Shown here: piece after piece, positions 56,597-64,000 of the stretch | How the letters are laid out: each line of letters starts with the position of its first letter | How positions within the stretch are numbered: the stretch's first letter is position 1 | Assembly (NCBI RefSeq): GCF_023078375.1 | Contig: NZ_CP095554.1 | Span: forward strand, 1,116,001 to 1,180,000 | Direction: 5' to 3' | Length of the DNA stretch: 64,000 nucleotides | From: Roseomonas gilardii subsp. gilardii | Lineage (GTDB): Bacteria > Pseudomonadota > Alphaproteobacteria > Acetobacterales > Acetobacteraceae | Position numbers and translations under genes: made by a program | The notes under the pieces: model-generated | What the model saw: the letters and a program-made list of their open reading frames with translations, nothing else | Databases searched by the model: none | Told to the model about the DNA's origin: nothing

Positions 56597-58030
56597 TCAG
56601 GGCGCCTCCAGCACGGCCACCTGGGTCTTCGGCCCTTCCTCGATCGGCTTCCCCCGGGCGGCGGTGATTCTCACGCCGCTGAAGCTGCCCTCGACATGGC
56701 GCAGCACCATCCCTTCGCCGCGCGAGGCGATGCTGACATGCTGCAGCCGGATGTCGCGCAGCGGTGCCTCCGGCAGCCCGGCCAGCAGCCCCGCCCGCCG
56801 CGCGCCGCTGGCGAAGAGGTGCTGGACGGTGACGTCATGGATATGCGGCGTCAGCGGCGTCACCGGCACGGGCGTCTCCGCCCTGGCGCCGGGCACCCCC
56901 ATCGCCGGTGCCCCCGCTCCTGACGCCTGGGCTCCTTCCCGGGCCTCGCCCGGATAGGCGGCGTCGATCGTCAGCGGCACCGCCACATCCGTCATCCGCG
57001 CATGCCGCACCAGCACGTCGCCGACCTCGCCGCCCCGGTCCCGCCCGGCCTTGATCCGGATGCCGTACTGCGTCCCGGTGAAATGGGCACCGTTGATCCG
57101 CACATGCTCCACGCCATGCGCCAGCTCACTGCCGATCGCCAGCCCGTGCCCCTGGCCGAATCGCACGTTGCTGATGGTGACGTTGCGCGCCGCCCGCTTC
57201 GGCATCTCGGCGCCCGGCAGGCCGGACTTGATGGCGATGCCGTCGTCGCCCGTGTCGATGGAGAGGTTCGACAGCGACACCTTGCGCGAGGACACGATGT
57301 CGATCCCGTCCGTGTTCGGCGAGTCCGGCGCGTTGGTGATGCGGACATCGCGCATCACCGCATCCTCGGAATAGCGCAGCGCCACCGTCCACATCGGTGC
57401 GTTGGTCAGATGCACGCCCCGCAGCAGCACCCGCCGGGCGTTGTAGAACTCGATCAGCCAGGGGCGCGGCAGTCCGTTGCTGGCCGGCACCTTCTCCATC
57501 CCCGGCCCCCAGCTCTTCGCCCCCGCCCGCATGGCCTCCCGCGCCGCCACCGCCGCCGGCCACCACAGCTCCGCGCCCTGGCCGTCGATCGTGCCCTCGC
57601 CGATGATGCCGACATCGCTGACATTCACCCCGGAGATCAGCGCCTCGTGCGGGCGGAAGGGGCGGCCGATGAAGGCCCAGGTGAAGCGGTCCGCCTGCGG
57701 CACGGCGCGCAGCCGCGTGCCCTGGGCCAGTTCCAGCGTCACATGGTCCTTCAGCGCGATCGGCCCGGTCAGGAACACCCCGTCCCCGAAGCTCACCCGC
57801 CCGCCGCCCCGTGCCGAGCAGGCATCGATCGCCGCCTGGATCGCGGCGGTATTGTCGGTGGTGCCGTCGCCCCGGGCGCCATGCTTCAGCGGGTCGCAGC
57901 TATGATTGGCATTGGCGCTCGCCGAGCCTCCCTGGACGCCCCCCTGAATGCCCCCCTGGGCATGCACCCCGGTCGTGCCGGTCAGAAAGGCGAGGGCGAG
58001 TGTCAGGAAGCACGGGACGAGACGATGCAT
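56597..58030 (-). CDS. glycoside hydrolase family 28 (polygalacturonase-like)
   Basis: A 477-residue secreted right-handed beta-helix enzyme. Signal peptide about residues 1-24 (LVPCFLTLALAFLTG, ending VHA), then a short GGIQGGVQGG stretch. The GH28 catalytic motifs are all present: NTDGIDI (Asp241), DTGDDGIAIKSG (Asp262 and Asp263), GQGHGLAIGSE (His295) and GIRIKAG (Arg325, Lys327). The start of the fold is GARGDGTTDNTAAIQAAIDAC. It would hydrolyse pectic or related uronic-acid glycans outside the cytoplasm. A disordered insert near residues 355-385 is not catalytic. Sugar-acid genes at the left edge could use the products, though they are far away. Confidence 0.92.
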   Translation of the reverse strand: MHRLVPCFLTLALAFLTGTTGVHAQGGIQGGVQGGSASANANHSCDPLKHGARGDGTTDNTAAIQAAIDACSARGGGRVSFGDGVFLTGPIALKDHVTLELAQGTRLRAVPQADRFTWAFIGRPFRPHEALISGVNVSDVGIIGEGTIDGQGAELWWPAAVAAREAMRAGAKSWGPGMEKVPASNGLPRPWLIEFYNARRVLLRGVHLTNAPMWTVALRYSEDAVMRDVRITNAPDSPNTDGIDIVSSRKVSLSNLSIDTGDDGIAIKSGLPGAEMPKRAARNVTISNVRFGQGHGLAIGSELAHGVEHVRINGAHFTGTQYGIRIKAGRDRGGEVGDVLVRHARMTDVAVPLTIDAAYPGEAREGAQASGAGAPAMGVPGARAETPVPVTPLTPHIHDVTVQHLFASGARRAGLLAGLPEAPLRDIRLQHVSIASRGEGMVLRHVEGSFSGVRITAARGKPIEEGPKTQVAVLEAP

Positions 58031-58158
58031 CGGGCAACCTCGGTGCGAGGCTGCCTGCTTAGATCAGATGCCGATCCCCTGGAAACACCACATCGGATGC
58101 TCCGCGCCCCGCCCGCCGCATGCCTTGAAACGGGCCGCGCGGGGCCATGACGGCCCGC

Positions 58159-59112
58159 TCAGTCTTCCGCCGCCACCCGCGCCCGCCAGTCCGCCAGCAT
58201 GTCGGCCAGCGTGGTCTCCCAGGGGATGCGCGGCGCCCAGCCCAGAAGCCGCCGCGCCGCGCCGATATCGCCCGCGGTGCGCTCCACATCGGTGGGCCGC
58301 AGCCGCGACGCCTCCTGCTCCACCCGCGCCTCCACCCCGGCCAGGGCGAGCAGCGCCTCCAGGATGTCGCCCACCTGGCGCGGCGCGCCGGTGGCGAGGT
58401 TGATCACCACCCCTGGCGCCAGATCCGCCGCCAGCGCCAGCGCATAGCCCTCGCAGACATCCCGCACGTCCAGGAAGTCGCGCCAGCGGTCCAGCGCCCC
58501 GGTCCGGATCACCGGCTCCTGCTTCCCGGCCGCGATCCGCGCCACCTGATGCGCGAAAGCGCCGACCACGAAGCCGTCCGACTGCCCCGGCCCGGTCTGG
58601 TTGAAGGGCCGCATCCGCACCGCCCGCAGGCCCCGCAGCGCCATCTCCCCGATGGCGATGTCCGCCGCCGCCTTGGAGGCCGCATAGGGATTGGCCGGGC
58701 GCGGCAGCGCCTCCTCCGTCAGCGGCACGCCCGCCTGGAAGGACAGCCCGTAGATCTCGGCCGAGGAGACATGGACGAAGCGCGCGCCCGGCGCCGCCTC
58801 CAGCACCGCCTCGGCCAGCGCCAGGGTCCCGTCCAGGTTGGTCCGCCAGGTCAGGCGCGGATTCCGGAAGGAAACCGGTACCGAGGCCTGCGCCGCCAGA
58901 TGCAGCACCGCATCCGGCGCCGCCCCGGCCACCCGCCCGGCGAGATCATCGCCGAGCAGGTCCATCTCCAGCGTCTCGTCCGCCCCGGGCACATGCTTCT
59001 CGCCATCCCGGCTGGCGGCGATCAGCCGCGCCGCCGGGAAGTGCCGCCGCAGCACCGGCAGCAGATGGCCGCCGACGAAGCCGCCGGCGCCCGTGACGAG
59101 GATGCGTTCCAT
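58159..59112 (-). CDS. rmd: GDP-6-deoxy-D-mannose reductase type SDR epimerase
   Basis: A 317-residue extended short-chain dehydrogenase. NAD(P)-binding motif LVTGAGGFVGGHLLPVL, catalytic Ser in FVHVSSAEIYG and the YxxxK pair in NPYAASKAAADI; RPFNQTGPGQSDGFVV is typical of GDP-6-deoxy-4-keto-mannose reductases. It starts 36 bp after gmd on the same strand. Together they would turn GDP-mannose into GDP-D-rhamnose. GDP-fucose synthase is an alternative but is a different branch and usually longer in its C-terminal part. The start at 59112 is chosen for MERILVTG; the frame extends upstream. Confidence 0.82.
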   Translation of the reverse strand: MERILVTGAGGFVGGHLLPVLRRHFPAARLIAASRDGEKHVPGADETLEMDLLGDDLAGRVAGAAPDAVLHLAAQASVPVSFRNPRLTWRTNLDGTLALAEAVLEAAPGARFVHVSSAEIYGLSFQAGVPLTEEALPRPANPYAASKAAADIAIGEMALRGLRAVRMRPFNQTGPGQSDGFVVGAFAHQVARIAAGKQEPVIRTGALDRWRDFLDVRDVCEGYALALAADLAPGVVINLATGAPRQVGDILEALLALAGVEARVEQEASRLRPTDVERTAGDIGAARRLLGWAPRIPWETTLADMLADWRARVAAED

Positions 59113-59148
59113 GACGACAGTTCCCGGGGCCGTGCCGGACACCGGCCC

Positions 59149-60162
<1,014 letters not shown>

Positions 60163-60261
60163 TTAGCGGTGCCCGCCACGCTTGGCCAGATCGTTCGCTG
60201 CCCGGTTGTGGTCGCCCGGATGCAAAATCCCGCGCTTTCCCGTGACATGGGTTGCGGTGCG

Positions 60262-60600
60262 CCCCGGGTTCCGTCGCCTGGGGGCAAGGCTCCGCCTTTC
60301 CCCATGTTTTCTCCTTTGGCCCCCCATCCGCCAGGACCCCGCGGACCTCGGACCTGGTTCGTTGGCGCTTCTGCCGCCGGATCACGCCGGAGAGCCACGC
60401 TCTCCGGCGACTGCAGGCGCCAGCAGCGCGGGTAGAATATTCTTGCCCGGGAGCCCGCTGATCCGCCCGCTCCCAGGGATCGGCCCGTGGGCTGGCGGTA
60501 ACGCCAGCGCCCACTCAAGGCGGGGTCTGGGGGGATACCATCCCCCCAGCGGAGGGGGGCGGGGGAGGCGGAGCCTCAGCCCGGGGCCGGCCACGAAAGC
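60262..60600 (-). repeat. dispersed structured intergenic element, copy J
   Basis: Copy J lies between the frameshifted glycosyltransferase (its stop is 24 bp to the right) and gmd, both on the minus strand. Outer hairpin GGGGGCAAGGC / GCCTTTCCCC (60279-60304), followed by an odd T-rich insert (ATGTTTTCTCCTTTGG). Proximal arm CCAGGACCC / GGACCTCGG is degenerate (60331-60351). Core stem CGCCGGAGAGC / GCTCTCCGGCG around CAC (60385-60409). The A-rich strand is lost (GTAGAATATTCTTGCC). Distal arm CTGGGGGGAT / ATCCCCCCAG, perfect (60527-60549). Confidence 0.87.
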
Positions 60601-60624
60601 GGCGGCCCGCCCCACCCGTCCCGC

Positions 60625-61826
60625 TCACCCCGCCAGGGCGGCGCGATAATCCGGCACCGGCAGTCGTGCCGGGGGCAGGCCCCGCAGCGCCGGGTCGCCC
60701 GCCACCTGGCGCAACGCCGCGGCGGCCGCGCCCAGGTCGGCCTCGGCCCACATCGCCCCCGACAACGCATAGGTCGCCTGCGGGTCCAGCGCCGGCACCA
60801 GACGCCAGGGCACGGCGAAGCAGCCCGGCCCGGTCATGAAATCCACGTTGCCCGACCATCCCGTGGCCACCACCGGCCGCCCCAGCGCCATGGCCTCGGC
60901 GATGGCCAGCCCATAGCCCTCGGCCCGGTGCAGCGAGACCAGCACATCGCAGCAGGAGGTCAGCGCCCAGAGGTCGCGCCGGGGCAGGGCGGCATCCAGC
61001 ACCCGCACATTCGGCCGCGCCGCCGCCGCCCGCGCCACCTCCTCCCAGGCCGCCCCGGCCCGCGCCGTGCCATGGGTCTTCAGCACCAGCACGTGCTCCG
61101 GCGATCCCCGAAGGCCAGGCGGTGCGCCTCGATCGCCGCCATCGGGTTCTTGCGCCACAGGGAGGAGGTCGCGTCGAAGATGCTCAACCCGACGAAGGCC
61201 CCCTCCGGCAGCCCGAAATTCGCCCGCCCCAGCGGCGAGGGATCAGGCTCCGGCGGCGGGTGCGGCACCACCAGCGGTGCGGGGAAACCTGGCCTCCCCG
61301 CCATGGGCCGGGCGAAGACCTCCGCGCAGAACCGGCTCGGCGCCCAGATCCGGTGGCAGGCGCCATAGCCCCGCCGCCAGTCCGCCGGCAGCTCCGGCAA
61401 CTCCCAGGCCCAGTAGGCGATCAGCCGCTTGCCCGCCACGGCCCGCCGCCCCAGCGCCAGCAGCGCCCAGGGCAGCATCGGCCCGTTCACATGCAGCACG
61501 ATGGTCCCGGGCCCTTCCGGCACCGCACCCGGCAACAGGTGCCCCCCGGCACTCTCCCGCTCCGGCAGGGGCGGTCCCTGCCGCTGCGCCGCGGTCAGAT
61601 CGATTCCCACCGCCCCCAGCCCGGCCCCGTTCATGGCCCGCAGCATCATCCGCGCGCCCTCGCCCAGCCCGGTGGCGGCCCCCAGATAACCCGCGACGTA
61701 GAGCGGCCCCGCGCCATCCGGCTCCGGCCGCGCCGGACGCGGCGCCAGCAGCGCGGCCCCGCCGAACAGCGCCTCCCGCCGCAAGCCGCGCGGCAGCGCC
61801 TGCCACAGCCGGTGCAGCGGGCTCAT
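60625..61826 (-). pseudogene. GT-B glycosyltransferase, frameshifted
   Basis: Reads as a retaining glycosyltransferase of about 400 residues. The N-terminal half (LYVAGYLGAATGLGEGARMM, LIAYWAWELPELPADWRRG) runs in one frame to FGDRR at about 61105; the C-terminal half (SPEHVLVLKTHGTARAG, DVLVSLHRAEGYGLAIAEAM) lies in another and ends at 60625. Adding one base in GGGGATCGCC (minus strand, 61101-61109) gives FGDSPEHVLVLKTHG and joins them. The LHRAEGYGLAIAEAM block holds the GT4 Glu, so without correction the enzyme is dead. The ATG overlaps the stop of the upstream glycosyltransferase (ATGA). Confidence 0.83.
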
Positions 61827-62935
61827 GCTTCCGCCCGCCCGAAGCCCAGCCGGCGCAGGCCCTCCACCAGCATCGCCGCCTGCCCGTCCCAGTCCCGCAA
61901 GCCCGCCCCGGCCGCCAGCGCGGCCCGCGAGAACCCGTCCCGCGCCCCGGGCTCCAGCAGCCGCGCCATGGCCGCCGCCAGGGCGGGGGCCTCCGCCATG
62001 TCCGCCACCACGCCGGGGGCCGCCTCCCCGCCGAACTGCTCCGCCAGCCCGCCCACCGGCGTCGCCACCACCGGTACGCCGAGCGCCAGGGCCTGCGACA
62101 GCACGCCGGACTGGCTGGCCTCGCGATAGGGCAGCACCACCGCCCAGGCCCGCCGCAGCAGGGCCGGGATCTCGGCATCCGCCACCCAGCGCGGCTCCAC
62201 CGTTACGCCCGGCAGGGCGGAAAGCCCCGGCGCGCAGGCTTCCGCATCCCCTTCGCCCACCACCCGCAGCGTCGCCTCCGGGTGCCGCTCCCGCAACAGG
62301 CGGAAGGCATCGCGCAGCAGGTCCAGCCCCTTGTAGGCCCGCAGCCGCCCGAAGAAGAGGAACTGCCCCGCCTCCGGCCCCGAGCACACCTCCGAAGACA
62401 CCTCCACGGCTGCCCCCAGCGGCAGGCGCAGCACCGGCAGGCCCGGCCGCAGCGCCGCCACCTCCCGCTCCACCGCCTCGGAGAAGACCACCGCCGCGCG
62501 CGCCGCTTCCAGTTCCTGCCGCAGCCGCCAGTCCCAGAGCAGGGAGGGGTCGCCCGGATGCGGCCTCGCATCGTGCACGGAGGGCACATAGGCGATGCCG
62601 GCACGCGGCAGGGCCGGGGCCACGAAGGGCGTCCAGACATGGTTCATGGCGGACAGCACCAGATCCGCCCGCATCCGCCGCGCCTGCGCCACCAGCCCAC
62701 GGCGCAGCGAAGGCAGCCGCGCCAGCCCCGCCAGGGCACCAGGCGCGCCACGGAAGGTCCGCACCACCTCCAGATCGGCATCCAGCGCGCGGAAGGTCTC
62801 CAGCGCGTCGAGCCGGTCCGCCAGGGACAGGCCGAGCCGGATATCGGGCCGCCGCGCCAGGGCCCGCGCCAGGTTCAGCGTGTGCTGCGCCCCGCCGCCC
62901 CGCCGCCCCCAGTACCAGAGAAGGAGATGGATCAC
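61823..62935 (-). CDS. GT4-family glycosyltransferase
   Basis: A GT-B glycosyltransferase of about 370 residues. IHLLLWYWGRRGGGAQHTLN is the acceptor-side glycine loop, ADLVLSAMNHVWTPF and AYVPSVHDARPHPGDPS follow, then FLFFGRLRAYKGLDLLRDAF as donor-domain entry and PYREASQSGVLSQALALGVP as the Glu region. The GTG at 62935 directly precedes IHLLLWYWG and is preferred. ATG 63025 is in frame and possible; an ATG at 63109 lies in the AT-rich promoter gap. The stop overlaps the start of the next glycosyltransferase, so the pair is co-translated and feeds the same glycan. Confidence 0.85.
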   Translation of the reverse strand: MIHLLLWYWGRRGGGAQHTLNLARALARRPDIRLGLSLADRLDALETFRALDADLEVVRTFRGAPGALAGLARLPSLRRGLVAQARRMRADLVLSAMNHVWTPFVAPALPRAGIAYVPSVHDARPHPGDPSLLWDWRLRQELEAARAAVVFSEAVEREVAALRPGLPVLRLPLGAAVEVSSEVCSGPEAGQFLFFGRLRAYKGLDLLRDAFRLLRERHPEATLRVVGEGDAEACAPGLSALPGVTVEPRWVADAEIPALLRRAWAVVLPYREASQSGVLSQALALGVPVVATPVGGLAEQFGGEAAPGVVADMAEAPALAAAMARLLEPGARDGFSRAALAAGAGLRDWDGQAAMLVEGLRRLGFGRAEA

Positions 62936-63102
62936 CCCCCGGCGCCTATCATCCCACCGCCCGCGCTGCAAAGGCCGCGTCCTGGAAAGGGGAAAAATCC
63001 CGTTTTCCGGCACAGTCGGCGGCATAGGAAGCCTGTTACAAAGTATCAGAGTGTTTCCGTGGGTGAAATAATTGATGAGTCGGCGGAAATTGCACGATTT
63101 GC

Positions 63103-63118
63103 CCTTCACGAGTGAAGG
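63103..63118. promoter_or_regulatory. palindrome in divergent promoter gap
   Basis: CCTTCAC-GA-GTGAAGG, a perfect 7-bp inverted repeat in the gap between the glycosyltransferase and the aminopeptidase gene. It sits about 75 bp before the aminopeptidase start, suitable for an operator or a leader hairpin. Confidence 0.4.
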
Positions 63119-63119
63119 T

Positions 63120-63136
63120 CATCCGTGAGACGGATG
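63120..63136. promoter_or_regulatory. second adjacent palindrome
   Basis: CATCCGT-GAG-ACGGATG, a perfect 7-bp inverted repeat one base after the first palindrome. Two tandem hairpins could form in the leader RNA of the aminopeptidase gene, or they could be paired protein sites. Confidence 0.4.
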
Positions 63137-63191
63137 CGGCCAGCCTCTCACGGCGTCTCAAACAAGGATCGGAGCAGTCCGGATTCGCGGC

Positions 63192-64000
63192 ATGATGATC
63201 CCTCCGCCTCTTTCCCGCCCGTCCGCCCTGCTGCCCGGGGACAGCCAGGCCAGCCTGCCGCTGCACGCCACCGGCCAGGACGGGCTGGAGGCCTTCGCCG
63301 CCACGCTCGATCCCTCCGCCGCCGCCTTCCTCCGCGCCTCGGGCTTCAAGGCCAGATCCGGGCAACTCGCCCTGCTGCCGGGGCCGCAGGGCCTGTCCGG
63401 CGCCGTGCTGGGCCTGGGCGATTCCCCGGAAGCCGCCCGCGCCGAGCCCTGGACCTATGGCGACCTGCCCCGGAACCTCCCCGAGGGCACAAGCTGGCAC
63501 CTGGCGGGGGAGGGGCCGGACCCGGCCGCCGCCACGCTGGGCTGGGGCCTGGGCGCCTATGCCTACACCGCCTTCAAGCCGGCGAAGCGTGAGGCAGCCC
63601 GCCTCGTCACCCCGTCCGGAGCGGAAGACGCCGCCAGCACCGCCGCGCTGATCCACTGGGTGCGTGACCTGATCAACACCCCCGCCGCAGATCTCGGCCC
63701 GGCGGACCTCCTCGCCGCCGCCCGCGCCATGGCGGAGGCCGAGGGCGCGTCCTTCGAGACGATCGAGGGCGACGCGCTGCGCGAGGGCTTCCCCGCCCTG
63801 GCCGCGGTCGGCGGCGGCAGCCCGCGCGCGCCCGGCGTCGGCATCCTGCGCTGGGAAGGCGCCGCGGACGGCCCGCTCCTGGCCCTGTGCGGCAAAGGCG
63901 TCTGCTTCGACACCGGCGGCCTCGACCTCAAGCCTTCCGCCGGCATGCTGCGGATGAAGAAGGACATGGGCGGCGCCGCGGTGGTGCTCGGCCTCGCCGC
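63192..64000 (+). CDS. M17 leucyl aminopeptidase family protein (3' end beyond window)
   Basis: Open from ATG 63192 (or 63195) to the right window edge, 269 codons seen. Residues of about 1-140 are the divergent N-terminal domain. The catalytic domain begins with IHWVRDLINTPAADLGPADL and reaches GKGVCFDTGGLDLKPSAGM and MKKDMGGAAVVLG, which contain the metal-binding Lys/Asp and the active-site Lys of dizinc leucyl aminopeptidases. The remaining metal ligands lie outside. It is cytoplasmic, a hexamer in the family, and releases N-terminal residues from peptides. It diverges from the glycosyltransferase operon. Confidence 0.9.
   Translation, partial: MMIPPPLSRPSALLPGDSQASLPLHATGQDGLEAFAATLDPSAAAFLRASGFKARSGQLALLPGPQGLSGAVLGLGDSPEAARAEPWTYGDLPRNLPEGTSWHLAGEGPDPAAATLGWGLGAYAYTAFKPAKREAARLVTPSGAEDAASTAALIHWVRDLINTPAADLGPADLLAAARAMAEAEGASFETIEGDALREGFPALAAVGGGSPRAPGVGILRWEGAADGPLLALCGKGVCFDTGGLDLKPSAGMLRMKKDMGGAAVVLGLA

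Noticed and set aside
62936-63109. N-terminal extension of the glycosyltransferase up to ATG 63109
   Set aside because: It runs through the AT-rich divergent promoter gap and ends inside one of the palindromes; the family start is at VIHLLLWYWG.

Overview
The window is a very GC-rich (roughly 70% by eye), densely coded stretch of chromosome. Gene content suggests an alphaproteobacterium of the Acetobacteraceae, most like Roseomonas: a Bug/TctC-type receptor, several dipeptide-type ABC genes, an M20/hydantoinase catabolic locus, a DUF4175 protein, a DUF1489 protein, a GlnK-AmtB pair and a Gmd/Rmd deoxysugar route. The genus is an inference. No rRNA, tRNA, CRISPR, phage or IS gene was seen.

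Layout. 1-2435: end of a GntR/FCD regulator, 5-dehydro-4-deoxyglucarate dehydratase and a TTT receptor (sugar-acid use). 2565-8410: frameshifted EamA exporter, MFS carrier, frameshifted MocR regulator diverging from PaiB and LysE genes. 8661-14860: alkaline phosphatase, a three-gene ABC system resembling Zur-regulated Zrg loci, and a frameshifted KefB/C antiporter. 15221-24088: AmpG, methyltransferase, EcsC protein, lytic transglycosylase with SPOR domain, lysA and a DUF4175 gene. 24456-31041: aldolase, a nucleophile-less hydrolase, solute receptor, M20 hydrolase, epimerase and DUF1489. 31440-36514: two GT4 glycosyltransferases, a TPR protein and an EmrB-type exporter. 36890-40559: IsdG-like monooxygenase, amtB, glnK with a sigma-54 promoter, and a UbiH-type hydroxylase. 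41039-54135: MFS plus amidohydrolase pair, IclR regulator, fused HyuA-HyuB hydantoinase/oxoprolinase and a five-gene peptide-type ABC transporter; this looks like one uptake-and-hydrolysis locus for amide or lactam compounds. 54217-64000: UPF0114 protein, AbgB-like M20 enzyme, GH28 polygalacturonase, gmd-rmd, two more glycosyltransferases (one frameshifted) and the start of an M17 aminopeptidase.

The most striking signal is not a gene. Ten copies of a 270-380 bp intergenic element (at 5.2, 14.9, 24.1, 31.0, 36.5, 40.6, 43.3, 51.9, 56.3 and 60.3 kb) lie directly downstream of stop codons and nearly fill every long convergent gap. Each has two mirror-image arms, each arm carrying two hairpins, around a third hairpin next to an A-rich strand. 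Arm stems change sequence between copies while keeping their pairing, so folding appears to be selected. I do not recognise this family.

Five genes (EamA, MocR, KefB/C, lysA, one glycosyltransferase) are each broken by a single base, two of them in G/C homopolymers. Residual sequencing error is the simplest explanation, but real lesions cannot be excluded from one sequence.
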